DNA of 64,000 bases from Lewinellaceae bacterium (GCA_016711435.1 JADJSY010000002.1:124001-188000), one strand, 5' to 3'. Shown: positions 47,511 to 56,976, numbered from the stretch's first letter. The notes: generated from the letters alone by a model not told the origin. Program-made: numbers and translations.

Positions 47511-49955
47511 ATGCTGCAGAACTATTTCAAAACCGCCCTGCGCAACCTGCTGCGCAATAAAATGCATGCAATACTCAACCTGTCGGGACTGGGGATCGGC
47601 CTGGCTTGCGGCTTGTTGATTGCACTTTATATTGCCAGTGAAATGCGCTACGACCGCCACCATGAAAACGCGGACAACATCTGGCGTGTGACCCGCACCT
47701 TTCACGATCAGGATGGTTCCGAGAACCTGCACCTGAGCGCCATCGCGCCGCCATTCGGCACTTTGCTGCCGCAACATTTCCCTGAAATACAACAAATTAC
47801 GCGCGTCCTCAAAAACTTCGGGGCCGTTATCCGCACGGATAACAACCAGATGTACACGGAGCAGAATGCCTTTTTTGCCGATGAAAACCTGTTCAAAATT
47901 TTTACGGTTCCGATGGTTTCCGGCGATCCGGCAACGGCCCTGACGGCCCCCTGGCAGGTAGCCCTTTCCGAAAGCACTGCCCGGCGTTATTTCGGTAACA
48001 ATAACCCGCTCGACCAGATACTGCGCATAGACGGCCAGTTCAGATTAAAGGTAACGGGCGTCTACCAGGATTTTCCGGAGGCTTCGCACTGGCACCCCGA
48101 CATGCTGTTTTCTTTTGCTTCGCTGCGCGACAGTATTGCGTATGGTGAAGAAAACCTGCGAACTAATTTTGGCAACAACGCTTTCTACACCTATTTCAGC
48201 GCCGCCCCAAATTTTGATCCCAAAAAGATGGCTGCGCGTTTTCCAAAATTCCTGGATGATGTGTTTCCGCCGCCGCCGCCGGGTTCGCCCCGGGGGCCGA
48301 ATCCATCGGAATGGACGCAATTGCACCTGCAAAAACTGACCGATATTCACCTGCAAAGCCACCACGACGACGAAATAGAACCGGGCGGCGATCTGGGACG
48401 GGTGCGTATGTTCGGCGTGATCGCCCTGGTGATTCTCCTGATTGCGGGCATCAATTACATCAACCTTTCCACGGCATTTTCGCTCCGCCGCGCCCGTGAA
48501 ATCGGCGTGCGCAAATCGACCGGCGCCCAGCGCGGCCAGATTGTCGCCCAATTCCTGTCTGAAAGCCTGCTGCTGGCTGTCGGCGCTGCGGTGCTGGGCC
48601 TGGGGCTGGCTGTTGCCGCTTTGCCCTTGCTCAAAAAAACGATGGGGATCGAGCCGGCGCCCGACCTGTTGTCGCTGTGGTTTGTACCCTTTGTTTTTTT
48701 TGGCGTCGCTATTGTCACGGGCATCCTGGCAGGATTATATCCGGCCATTTTTATGTCGTCTTTCCGCCCGGCAGTAGTTTTGAAAAGCGTTTCCTCCCCT
48801 GGAAAAGGCAGCGTTTCACTGCGCAAAGCATTGGTTGTCTTCCAGTTCGGCATTTCTGTGGCGTTGCTGGTCGGTACGTTTGTCATTTACAGGCAGTTGC
48901 ATTTTATGCAGTCCAAATCGCTGGGGCTTGATAAAGAACGGATTGTTACAATGGCGAATAACAATGCCCTGTTTACCAAATGGGATGCTTTTCGCGCCGA
49001 ATTACTGAGCAGTCCGTACATCGTGCAGGCGGGGCGTTCCTCGCGCCTGCCTTCCGGCAACCTGCTCGACTACCTCAACGGTAAAAGTGTACAAATGGGC
49101 GATACCATGGCGCCCCTGAACGTGACGCTCTCCATGTTGAATGTCGACATGGATTTTACGAATACCTATCAAATTCCATTGGCTGCCGGACGGACATTTT
49201 CCCGCGATTTCCCGACCGACACCACCCAGGCCTGGATGCTCAACGAAGCAGCCGTCCGGGCCATCGGCTGGCGTTCGGCGGAAGAAGCCGTTGGGAAACG
49301 TATCATTTATGGCGGCCGGGAAGATTGTTACGTGGTGGGCGTACTCCGCGATTTTCATTTTGAAAGCCTGCACAAGGAGATCATTCCGATGATCTTTTTT
49401 ATTCCGCGGCAGCAAAACAACCTCAATGCTATTTCGGTGAAAATTGCCGGCGACACCCCGGCGGCATTAGCGCATTTGAAACAGAGCTGGGAAAAATTCA
49501 ACCCCGACTTTCCTTTCGATTATGCGTTTTTGGATGAAAATTACGGGCAATTGTACGAAGCAGAAATGCGACAGGGCAACCTTTACATGGTGTTTGCCGG
49601 ACTGGCTATCCTGATTGCCTGCCTCGGTTTGTTCGGACTGGCCACTTTTGCCGCGCACCAGCGCACCAAGGAAATAGGCATCCGCAAAGTGCTCGGCGCC
49701 TCGGTCGCCGGCATTACCGGCCTGCTGGCAAAGGATTTCCTGAAACTGGTACTGGTGGCAATCGTGCTCGCTATCCCGGTGGCCTACTGGCTGATGCGCC
49801 AATGGCTCGCTGATTTCGCCTACCGCATCGATATGCAATGGTGGATTTTTGTTGTATCGGGCCTGCTGGCAATAGCGGTAGCGTTTGTGACGGTGAGTTT
49901 TCAGAGTATTAAAGCTGCGTTGACGAATCCGGTGGAGTCGTTACGGAGTGAGTAG
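47511..49955 (+). CDS. FtsX/MacB-type ABC permease 5
   Basis: 814 residues, intact. Opening MLQNYFKTALRNLLRNKMHAILN. The first periplasmic domain has a Pro-rich loop FPPPPPGSPRGPNPSEW near residue 255. Central motif RRAREIGVRKSTGAQ, second motif QRTKEIGIRKVLGAS, C-terminus TNPVESLRSE. It is the last of the tandem block and is followed by nested GC-rich hairpins rather than another permease. Confidence 0.9.
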   Translation: MLQNYFKTALRNLLRNKMHAILNLSGLGIGLACGLLIALYIASEMRYDRHHENADNIWRVTRTFHDQDGSENLHLSAIAPPFGTLLPQHFPEIQQITRVLKNFGAVIRTDNNQMYTEQNAFFADENLFKIFTVPMVSGDPATALTAPWQVALSESTARRYFGNNNPLDQILRIDGQFRLKVTGVYQDFPEASHWHPDMLFSFASLRDSIAYGEENLRTNFGNNAFYTYFSAAPNFDPKKMAARFPKFLDDVFPPPPPGSPRGPNPSEWTQLHLQKLTDIHLQSHHDDEIEPGGDLGRVRMFGVIALVILLIAGINYINLSTAFSLRRAREIGVRKSTGAQRGQIVAQFLSESLLLAVGAAVLGLGLAVAALPLLKKTMGIEPAPDLLSLWFVPFVFFGVAIVTGILAGLYPAIFMSSFRPAVVLKSVSSPGKGSVSLRKALVVFQFGISVALLVGTFVIYRQLHFMQSKSLGLDKERIVTMANNNALFTKWDAFRAELLSSPYIVQAGRSSRLPSGNLLDYLNGKSVQMGDTMAPLNVTLSMLNVDMDFTNTYQIPLAAGRTFSRDFPTDTTQAWMLNEAAVRAIGWRSAEEAVGKRIIYGGREDCYVVGVLRDFHFESLHKEIIPMIFFIPRQQNNLNAISVKIAGDTPAALAHLKQSWEKFNPDFPFDYAFLDENYGQLYEAEMRQGNLYMVFAGLAILIACLGLFGLATFAAHQRTKEIGIRKVLGASVAGITGLLAKDFLKLVLVAIVLAIPVAYWLMRQWLADFAYRIDMQWWIFVVSGLLAIAVAFVTVSFQSIKAALTNPVESLRSE

Positions 49956-50315
49956 CTCTTGAAATATTTTGAAAACGCAACTGGTTAGCATAGGGGCAGC
50001 GCCCCGGTAACATTGTAGCCCATAGCAAAACAAGAAAAGTGAGGTGCAGCGCACCGGCAAGATAATATTACCGGTGCGCTGCACCTCTTGTACACACGCT
50101 ATTACTAAACGCTACAAATATTTCCGGGGCGCTGCCCCTATGCTAACCAGTTACTTGAAAATTTAAAATGCCAGAGACTTGCGAGATAGATATGGCGAGG
50201 TGTTTAGTAGAAGTGTTTATCCGTAAGATTTACCTTCTTTAGCCAATTGGTAAATCAGTGATTCACCAATTGGCCTGGAAGCACTACATTGAACTGCTGA
50301 AAACCTGTGGAGTCG
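49956..50315. other. 360-nt spacer of nested GC-rich hairpins
   Basis: It holds a nested double palindrome (49979-50152) and a small hairpin with 9-bp arms (50242-50250 / 50266-50274, GCCAATTGG). Nothing else is recognisable, and there is no gene. Confidence 0.8.
49979..50152. repeat. Nested palindrome with GGGGCAGCGCCCC and GGTGCAGCGCACC
   Basis: Outer arms 49979-50007 / 50124-50152 (29 bp, no mismatch) and inner arms 50041-50057 / 50071-50087 (17 bp, no mismatch). The outer arm TTAGCATAGGGGCAGCGCC is related to the hairpin at 743-775. Confidence 0.95.
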
Positions 50316-50909
50316 TTACGGAGCGAGTAGCGCCTTGTAATCTTCCGGCGTGTCCAGATCGCGCAAAATGCTGTTGTCGGGCATATCCACCCAGCGAACG
50401 TGTGCGGTATTGGCCTGTACAATACCCCTGCAGCCTTCAGGTTCCCGGTGGCGCAAAATGTCATCGCGATACGCGGCAGCAAAAATGACCGGGTTACCTT
50501 TTATTTCGCCGAAACGCGGCAACAGAATGGCGCGTTCGTCTTCTGCCAGATGCGACAAAAAATGATCCGCCAAAAGTTGATACGCAGCCGCCGTAATCAT
50601 GGGCATATCGGCTAAACAGATCATATAGCCCTGCCCCGCCTGCGCTGCGCGTACGCCTGCCTGAATGGAACCTGTCATACCTGTCTGGAAATCGGGGTTA
50701 AAAACCTCCCGCACCGGGAATTGCTCCAGCAACGGCGCTATGAGCTCCCTTTGGTGCCCTGTGACCACAAAAACAGGCCCGATAGCAGCCGCACACAATT
50801 CGGACAAGGTTGTCTCCAGCACGCTGCGACCCCGGAAAGGCAGGAGCAGTTTGTTCGGTCCACCCATGCGCAATCCCTGGCCGGCGGCTAAAAGAATGAT
50901 GTTGAGCAT
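50316..50909 (-). CDS. MocA-like nucleotidyltransferase (molybdenum cofactor)
   Basis: A protein of 197 residues from the ATG at 50909; the open frame upstream runs through a palindrome. NTP-transferase fold: LLAAGQGLRMGGPNKLLLPF (nucleotide-binding loop with Lys), VFVVTGHQ, NPDFQTGMTGSIQAG, LADMPMI (DxP metal-binding region) and LPRFGEIKGNPVIF. This set characterises the MocA/CTP:molybdopterin cytidylyltransferase group, which matures the cofactor for xanthine-dehydrogenase-type enzymes. No XdhC or molybdoenzyme gene is in the window, so another small NTP transfer role is possible. Confidence 0.83.
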   Translation of the reverse strand: MLNIILLAAGQGLRMGGPNKLLLPFRGRSVLETTLSELCAAAIGPVFVVTGHQRELIAPLLEQFPVREVFNPDFQTGMTGSIQAGVRAAQAGQGYMICLADMPMITAAAYQLLADHFLSHLAEDERAILLPRFGEIKGNPVIFAAAYRDDILRHREPEGCRGIVQANTAHVRWVDMPDNSILRDLDTPEDYKALLAP

Positions 50910-50933
50910 ATTGTGAAAGGGTCGTTTAAGTGA

Positions 50934-51057
50934 GTGCGGGGTCGTAAGACCCGCGCACGGCGGTAACGCTTGGATTATCAACTAAAAATAAAGCCATTGA
51001 TTATTACTTATTTTGAGCCAGACGTTATCGCCGTGCGCGGGTCTTACGACCCCGCAC
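50934..51057. repeat. Inverted repeat between divergent genes, GTGCGGGGTCGTAAGACCC
   Basis: Arms 50934-50962 and 51029-51057 (29 bp, no mismatch), each itself containing the small palindrome GGGTCGTAAGACCC. AT-rich interior of 66 nt. Confidence 0.95.
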
Positions 51058-51117
51058 TTTTTAACTTTTGAAACCTGGCTATATTGCAACGCGTTTAAAT
51101 CAAATTTTCTCCAATTC

Positions 51118-51855
51118 ATGCAGGACTGGTTGCTCGCCTTATGCTTCGTTGTCATCTCATTTACGTACGCCTCTGTGGGTTTTGGCGGCGGATCCAGTTA
51201 TCTGGCCATTCTGGCTTTGGCAGGTTTACCTTTTCAGGAAATCCGGCTCACCGCGCTCCTTTGCAACATTATCGTGGTCAGCGGCGGCGTCTGGATTTTT
51301 CATCAGAATAAACAACTCGACTGGCGCAAAATCCTTCCCTTAGTTGCTATGAGTATCCCGGCGGCGTTTTTAGGCGCTACCATGCGTATCGGGCAGGAAA
51401 CATTTTTTACATTACTGGGGTTGAGTCTGCTGCTGGCTGCCGCCTTGTTGTGGTTTCAGCCGCAACGACCGGACGAGGCGGCCATAGCAGCCCCGCAGCC
51501 GCTCCGCGATGGTTTGCTGGGCGGCGGCATCGGACTGCTGTCGGGAATGGTCGGTATCGGCGGCGGCATTTTTTTATCGCCGTTGCTGCATTTTTTTCGC
51601 TGGGATACTGCCCGCAAAATTGCCGCCACCGCCAGCGTTTTTATTTTGGTCAACTCTGTTTCAGGTATCGCAGGTCAACTGGCGCATCTGCCGTCGGAAG
51701 TTCATTGGAACCGCATCGCGCTGCTCGGCGCCGCTGTTTTGATCGGAGGACAGGCGGGTTCGCGTATCAGTATAACTTACTTTAATCCACTGCTGATCCG
51801 CCGGTTGACGGCGGTTTTAGTGCTGGTGGCGGGGCTGGAGGTACTTACAACATAA
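51118..51855 (+). CDS. TauE/SafE-family membrane exporter
   Basis: A protein of 245 residues from the ATG at 51118; the frame is open 35 codons further up through the repeat. Eight membrane segments in two halves, each with the Gly-rich signature: SVGFGGGSSYLAI (residues about 20-32) and GMVGIGGGIFLSPLL (about 140-155). This is the TauE/SafE (formerly DUF81) family, exporters of sulfite or organosulfur anions and related small anions; the actual substrate is not evident. It overlaps nothing and ends 8 nt before the stop of the convergent regulator gene. Confidence 0.88.
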   Translation: MQDWLLALCFVVISFTYASVGFGGGSSYLAILALAGLPFQEIRLTALLCNIIVVSGGVWIFHQNKQLDWRKILPLVAMSIPAAFLGATMRIGQETFFTLLGLSLLLAAALLWFQPQRPDEAAIAAPQPLRDGLLGGGIGLLSGMVGIGGGIFLSPLLHFFRWDTARKIAATASVFILVNSVSGIAGQLAHLPSEVHWNRIALLGAAVLIGGQAGSRISITYFNPLLIRRLTAVLVLVAGLEVLTT

Positions 51856-51863
51856 GAGGTGAA

Positions 51864-52772
51864 TCACGTTTCCATCCGGTAGCCCACACCATGAACGGCT
51901 ACAATCCGTACACCCGGGTCATCGCGCAGCAACTTGCGCAGGCGCGACACAAATACATCGACGCTGCGTCCGACGATAATGCCCTCGTCTTCCCACACCG
52001 ATTGCAGTATAAAATCGCGTTCCAGCAGTTGGTTCGGGTGGCTGGCAAACAAGTGCAGCAGTTTGGCTTCGCGGTAGGTCAAGGTATGGCGCGAGGCGCC
52101 TGAAATCAGCGTCTGGTTGCCGGGATCGAGTCTGGAATTGCCAAACAATACCTGACCGGAAAACGCCATTTCCGTTTCCGGAACAACGTTCGGTTGTATT
52201 TTCCGGCGGTTTCTGGCTACCAAAAAGATACCTGTTAATAAACCGGCCACGGCTACAATCCATCCCAGCACATGTTTTTCCGATTTGGGTGGCGTGGTTT
52301 TTACAAAATGTACTTCCAGGTTGTAACAGTCGAGCAGCATTTCCCGGCCACCACAGGGCGCACCGTTGTTTTGTTTAAAATCAAGGAAATTGTACCCCAA
52401 CTGCAAAGCGCCATCCAGGCAATTGACGACTGCTACATCGTAATTTTCCCGAATACCGTGAATTTCCAGCGATTGTTGCAGCAAGACCGGCAGGCGATCG
52501 TAATTGAATGAGTGTTCCAGTTGAAGCAGCCAGGTATTGGCATCCTTTTGTCGCACAGCCGCAATACGGGAACTCGTGTCACCCGTTTCAGCAAGTAAAT
52601 AATGCCCGGTACGCCGCAGGGCAAGATTCACTTTTTCAGAAAAATGATCGACCGGCGCCTGGCCGGCATAGGCATTTCGCCCAAGCAGCCACGCGCATAT
52701 CAAAGCCGCCAGAAGCAGCAAAGCGGCTCCTGCCACAGCGTTGGGCGTTTTCTTCCAGGTAACTCGATCCAT
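51864..52772 (-). CDS. Transmembrane regulator with C-terminal OmpR-type winged helix
   Basis: A protein of 302 residues from the ATG at 52772 (MDRVTWKKTPN); earlier Met codons in the frame add a non-signal leader. Membrane helix 1 (AVAGAALLLLAALICAWLL) is followed by an extracytoplasmic domain of about 150 residues with three Cys (CLDGAL, APCGGREMLLDC). Helix 2 (VLGWIVAVAGLLTGIFLV) comes next, then a cytoplasmic trans_reg_C winged helix (LTYREAKLLHLFASHPNQLLERDFI, RSVDVFVSRLRKLLRDDP, VHGVGYRM). Unlike ToxR, the DNA-binding domain is at the C-terminus. It could sense an envelope signal and act directly on DNA without a kinase. Target genes are unknown; the small exported protein upstream may be a partner. 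Confidence 0.85.
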   Translation of the reverse strand: MDRVTWKKTPNAVAGAALLLLAALICAWLLGRNAYAGQAPVDHFSEKVNLALRRTGHYLLAETGDTSSRIAAVRQKDANTWLLQLEHSFNYDRLPVLLQQSLEIHGIRENYDVAVVNCLDGALQLGYNFLDFKQNNGAPCGGREMLLDCYNLEVHFVKTTPPKSEKHVLGWIVAVAGLLTGIFLVARNRRKIQPNVVPETEMAFSGQVLFGNSRLDPGNQTLISGASRHTLTYREAKLLHLFASHPNQLLERDFILQSVWEDEGIIVGRSVDVFVSRLRKLLRDDPGVRIVAVHGVGYRMET

Positions 52773-52901
52773 GTCCACAAAAGTAACCAATCCGGAAGGA
52801 ATTATCCTTTTACTTAAATATTCGGCCAACATAAATTTGACGTAAATCCTTTGTAACACATTGACTATCATCACCTTTTCCCTTTTTCGATTTTTACTTT
52901 T

Positions 52902-53312
52902 TTAACGAATCAGAATTTCATTATGCGGGAGCGCCAGATGATTGTCTATGGTCATTAGCACGATATGATCTCCTTTCCGGCATTTGGACAGTACCTGGCT
53001 GATTTCCAGTTTTTTATAACGCTTATCGGAAAACATGCAGATGGTGCCGGTGTTTTTATCCCGAATGGCCACCATAAATTCAGCGGGATCTGCGGCTGTC
53101 CACACATTGTTGTCATACGTAGCCGGGCTGACGGTCAGGGCGCCCCGTGCGGTGCTGTCGACGATGCATTTCCCGTCGGGTGAGTATTCATTCACCACTA
53201 ATTTATTATCTAAAAAAGCAGCCGTACAATTAGTGAAACTGTTTTGAGCGAAAGAAAATGCGGAGATAGCGCTGCAAAGCAGCAGCAGAACGAGGCGATT
53301 TGTTTTTTTCAT
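52902..53312 (-). CDS. Small exported protein of unknown function
   Basis: A protein of 136 residues from the ATG at 53312 (signal peptide LVLLLLCSAISAFSFAQ). The mature part has three Cys (NCTAAF, GKCIVD, TICMF) plus SKCRKG, and a compact, beta-looking body (DHIVLMTIDNHLALPHNE). I do not recognise the family. It lies 129 nt upstream of the transmembrane winged-helix regulator on the same strand, so the two could form a sensor/partner pair, but nothing in the sequence proves it. Confidence 0.65.
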   Translation of the reverse strand: MKKTNRLVLLLLCSAISAFSFAQNSFTNCTAAFLDNKLVVNEYSPDGKCIVDSTARGALTVSPATYDNNVWTAADPAEFMVAIRDKNTGTICMFSDKRYKKLEISQVLSKCRKGDHIVLMTIDNHLALPHNEILIR

Positions 53313-53418
53313 GTTCCATGTTTTTTTAATGAACGATGGCACAAAGGTATCGCCTGCGGCAAACGGAACCGGTAAAAGCCTGTAAAACAGTGTAAAGGAC
53401 TTGTAAAAGTGTGTTTCT

Positions 53419-55776
53419 TTATTCGTTGCGCAAACCGGTCACCGGGTTCATCAGCGCCGCTTTGATACCCTGATAACTTACTGTGACAAGGGCTACTGCC
53501 AGCGCTGCAAGCCCTGCCGCCGCAAAAATCCACCAGTACAAATCGATGCGGTACTCGAAGCGGTTGAGCAATTGTTGCATCGCCCAGCCTGCCAGGGGCG
53601 CGGCCAGCAGGAAAGCCAGCACGACAGGTTTCAGGAAGTCTTTGGACAAGGCAAACCAGACGTTGGCCACTGTGGCGCCCAGCACTTTTCGGATGCCGAT
53701 TTCCTTGTTGCGGCGCTCGGCCACAAAGGCGGACAGGCCGAAAAGACCCAGGCAACTGATGAAAATAGCCAGTCCGCCAAACATATTGGCCAATTGGCCG
53801 ACCGAGCGCATCTCATCGAAATTTTTCTGGTAGGCTTCTTTGGTAAAATTGAACTCGAACGGATAACTCGGATTGTGTTTTTTGACGGTCTGCTCGATTT
53901 GAGCGAGGCTTTGTCGCCAGTTTTCGTCGTTTTGGAAACGAATAAAAAAATGATCCATACTGCCTTTGCTGAGAAAAACGGCCATAGGCATGGGCGAGGA
54001 AAACGGATCGTTGTACACAAAATCCTCCACGACGCCAATAATGGTAACGGTAGAATCGTACCGGATGGTAGAACCCACCACCGGGTCTTTGAGGCCCATG
54101 CGCCGGACAGCGGTCTGGTTGAGCAGGCAACACAGGGTATCGCCGCCGAATTCGGGGCTGAAATCGCGACCTTCCATGATTTTCAGACCGACCGTTTTGG
54201 TCCAGTCATAACTGACATCGGTAACGGAAACCAGGAAATCCTGGTCGGCTGTTTTGCCCGGCCACTCGATACCGGAGGTGTTGCTGCCAAAATTAATCAG
54301 GTCGTGCGAGCCGGCAGAAACGCTTGTGACGCCGGGAATTTGTGCCAGATCATTTTTCATGATGTCAAATTTCTCCGTCATATCGCCGCGGGCGGGCAAT
54401 TCGATCAGATTTTCCGCATCATAGCCCAGCGGACGGTTTTGTGCGTGCTCAATCTGACGGTAAATAACCATTGTGGAAATGATCAGGAAAATGGAAATCA
54501 CAAACTGAAAAGTAACCAACCCTTTGCGTAGCATTCCGCTGTTTCTGCCGCTGCGGATCAGGCCTTTTAAAACGCGTACCGGCTGGAAACTGCTCAGGTA
54601 AAATGCCGGATAACTACCCGATACCAAACCGGTGATGCATCCGAGTGCCAGCAGGGCCGACCAAAGCTGCCAGTTGCTGATGTCGAGCGCTAAACTTTTT
54701 TCAAAAAAACGGTTGAAAACAGGCAGGGTGAGTTTAGTCATAACAAGGCTCAGCACCAGCGCCAAAAATGTCATCAGCAAGGCTTCGCTCAAAAACTGCC
54801 CTATAATAAGGCTGCGCGGAGCGCCTACCACTTTGCGCACGCCTACTTCGCGCGCGCGGCGTTCGGAGCGGGCGGTGGCTAGGTTCATAAAATTGATACA
54901 GGCAATGAGCAGCACAAAAATGCCAATAATGCCCAGCATCACAACCACGTCGATGCGGCCTCCGCTTTGTTTGCCGTTTTCAAACTTGCCGCGCAGGCGC
55001 CATTCGGACAACGGATAGGCGAATATATGGGCGGCGGCATCGGGGTCTTTGGCCTGGATGAAATTTTCCAGTTTTTGATTGAGTTTAGCCACATCTGTAC
55101 CGGCATGCAAGGCAACCCAGGTCGGCAGCGAATTGTTCCCCCAGGTGGTTATCCATTCGGTATTGTCCAATTCAAATAACCGGAAAGGCAGCAGCACATC
55201 AAAACGAACGGTACTGTTGGGCGGCACATCCTGTACCACGGCGGCCACTTTTAAATCGCGCAGGTTGTTGTGGCGCAATATTTTGCCGATCGGGTCTTCC
55301 TGGCCGAAGAACTTTTTAGCCGTTCGTTCCGTGATAACGACCGAGCCGGCATCCCTCAACGCCGCCACGGGGTCGCCGCTGAGCACCGGGAAAGTAAAGA
55401 TTTGAAAAAAATCCGGTTCGGCATACATGCCGCGTTCGTAGGTGCTTTTGTCGCCAAGATTCAGCAAATGCTGCCCGCTCCAGCTTGTACGGGTTACCCG
55501 CTCTATTTCCGGCATTTCGGTGCGAAGCGCGGGGGCGAGTGGCCCGGGTGTGCTTTGAAAGGTGTAGGTCTCGCCACCCTGCGTCTGGTTTTGCAGAATC
55601 AGGTGAATGTTCGACAGGTTGCTATGAAAGCGGTTGTAACTGAATTCGTCGGCCACCCAAAGCAGCACCAGGGTACTGGCTGTCAGGCCGACCGCCAGGC
55701 CTGCAATATTCAAAAATGTGTAGAGCGGGTTTTTACGGAGGTTGCGGAGGGCAATTTTCAGATAGTTGGATAGCAT
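53419..55776 (-). CDS. FtsX/MacB-type ABC permease 6
   Basis: 785 residues, intact, the only one of the six on the minus strand. Opening MLSNYLKIALRNLRKNPLYTFLNIAGLAVG, central loop RRAREVGVRKVVGAPRS, second loop RRNKEIGIRKVLGATVA, C-terminus MNPVTGLRNE. The membrane helices follow the same order as the others. A heptad element lies 9 nt upstream of its start. It is separated from the main block by mocA-, tauE- and regulator-like genes, suggesting local rearrangement or separate recruitment. Confidence 0.9.
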   Translation of the reverse strand: MLSNYLKIALRNLRKNPLYTFLNIAGLAVGLTASTLVLLWVADEFSYNRFHSNLSNIHLILQNQTQGGETYTFQSTPGPLAPALRTEMPEIERVTRTSWSGQHLLNLGDKSTYERGMYAEPDFFQIFTFPVLSGDPVAALRDAGSVVITERTAKKFFGQEDPIGKILRHNNLRDLKVAAVVQDVPPNSTVRFDVLLPFRLFELDNTEWITTWGNNSLPTWVALHAGTDVAKLNQKLENFIQAKDPDAAAHIFAYPLSEWRLRGKFENGKQSGGRIDVVVMLGIIGIFVLLIACINFMNLATARSERRAREVGVRKVVGAPRSLIIGQFLSEALLMTFLALVLSLVMTKLTLPVFNRFFEKSLALDISNWQLWSALLALGCITGLVSGSYPAFYLSSFQPVRVLKGLIRSGRNSGMLRKGLVTFQFVISIFLIISTMVIYRQIEHAQNRPLGYDAENLIELPARGDMTEKFDIMKNDLAQIPGVTSVSAGSHDLINFGSNTSGIEWPGKTADQDFLVSVTDVSYDWTKTVGLKIMEGRDFSPEFGGDTLCCLLNQTAVRRMGLKDPVVGSTIRYDSTVTIIGVVEDFVYNDPFSSPMPMAVFLSKGSMDHFFIRFQNDENWRQSLAQIEQTVKKHNPSYPFEFNFTKEAYQKNFDEMRSVGQLANMFGGLAIFISCLGLFGLSAFVAERRNKEIGIRKVLGATVANVWFALSKDFLKPVVLAFLLAAPLAGWAMQQLLNRFEYRIDLYWWIFAAAGLAALAVALVTVSYQGIKAALMNPVTGLRNE

Positions 55777-55785
55777 GGCAGTACT

Positions 55786-55850
55786 GGTTATCCGTTACTA
55801 GTTATGGGTTATCCGTGTCGACAATCAAGCGTCTACAAAGAACTTAATCT
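55786..55850 (-). repeat. Dispersed element with GGTTATC heptads
   Basis: GGTTATC, CGTTACT, AGTTATG, GGTTATC (55786-55813), followed by the GTCGACAATCAAGCGTCTACAA-like part of the 82-nt element. The heptad end faces the permease 6 start. Confidence 0.87.
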
Positions 55851-55985
55851 AAATGAATCAGTTATGCGAGGCTTATTAAGATAGCCTCACATGCCATGCC
55901 GGTTTTTTTATGTGTTGATAATCAGATATTTATAGGCGGAATTGTATACAATTTTGTCCGATTTCGGACGCGGCTGTGCGGAAAT

Positions 55986-56013
55986 GGTGTTTGGTGTTTA
56001 ATGTTTGGTGTTT
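55986..56013 (+). repeat. Heptad array, word GGTGTTT
   Basis: GGTGTTT, GGTGTTT, AATGTTT, GGTGTTT in register. The inverse word ACCAAAC appears at 56426-56450, ending right at the Rrf2 stop. Confidence 0.85.
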
Positions 56014-56450
56014 AATACTCAGTCACTTAAGTTTTTGAAATTCACTTTTACAATAAAGTTATGGGGTTAAAACCCCGTATGGTTAGCGCCAATTGCCGCC
56101 GGCGGAAAAGCCGCCACTTGGTATTAAACACGGCATTTCATCAGCGCGACTATTATTCCACGAGAAAATTCATCCACGTGCTTCTTTGTTCAAGTGAACT
56201 CGCGCCTTCAGCCTGATAGTCCCTGGAATAATAGTCCGGGATGACACGAATGCGGCGGATCTTGAAGAATTTAAGTGAAGAGTTGACTTATTGTGGGATT
56301 TAGGCTAGCCTTGGCCAATAAAATGGCCTAAACTTCGGTGGATAATCTTGGGGCCAAATTCCCAAACCAAAGTCATTTTAGTCGTTTCAAACAGGTTAAC
56401 CTACGCTTTAGGGCCGGAGGCAAATACCAAACGACCAAACACCAAACACC

Positions 56451-56882
56451 CTACCTGGCCAGAAAACTCGTCCCCTCCGCCACTTCTTCCGCCAGCATTC
56501 CCACCGTTTTCACCGTAAGTGCCTGGATCATACCATTGCGGCAGCCGGCAAAATCGTCGTGTAGCGGACAGGGATGCGCAGCATTGCAGCGCTTGATACC
56601 CAGCGCGCATTGATCGAATATCAGGCTGCCATCCGTTATTTTCAGGATGTCAATCAAGAGGCTTTGCAGGGTTACAGCGTTTCCATAAAAACCTCCATTC
56701 GGCCCTTTAATCGAATCGAAAATGCCGTGTTTGACCAAATCCTGCATGATTTTTCCCAGGAAATGATGGGGTATACTCAAGGCCTCGGAGGCCTCTTGCA
56801 GACTTACTTTTTTACCGTCTTTACCATGTAAAGCCACATACACGGTAGCGCGCAATGCGTATCCGAATGTTTTTGAAAACAT
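56451..56882 (-). CDS. Rrf2-family regulator, NsrR-like cysteine set
   Basis: A protein of 143 residues from the ATG at 56882 (MFSKTFGYALRATVYVAL); five earlier codons are possible but unusual. The N-terminal winged helix (SLQEASEALSIPHHFLGKIMQDL) is typical of Rrf2. Cys92, Cys99 and Cys105 match the spacing of the Fe-S ligands in NsrR/IscR (C-x6-C-x5-C), with a further Cys114. Such proteins sense nitric oxide or Fe-S status. It is divergent from the nos cluster, and the 158-nt intergenic region holds a palindrome of NsrR-like form, so control of N2O reduction by NO is the natural reading; this is inferred. Confidence 0.85.
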   Translation of the reverse strand: MFSKTFGYALRATVYVALHGKDGKKVSLQEASEALSIPHHFLGKIMQDLVKHGIFDSIKGPNGGFYGNAVTLQSLLIDILKITDGSLIFDQCALGIKRCNAAHPCPLHDDFAGCRNGMIQALTVKTVGMLAEEVAEGTSFLAR

Positions 56883-56976
56883 TCGGCAAAGATACAAATA
56901 CCTGCCATGCTTCTAAAAGTGATCAAAATCAGGTCGCAGACTGACGGTGCTCATCTACCTGTTTTGCGGCAGCCCG

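Larger units (their letters stand above)
55777..56450. other. 674-nt spacer between permease 6 and Rrf2 gene
   Basis: From left: dispersed element with heptads (55786-55850), a partial copy around 55912-55935, a GGTGTTT array (55986-56013), a GGGGTTAAAACCCC hairpin (56063-56076), a 13-bp inverted pair GACTATTATTCCA (56148-56160 / 56224-56236), and an ACCAAAC array (56426-56450) mirroring the GGTGTTT array. No gene is seen. Confidence 0.75.
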
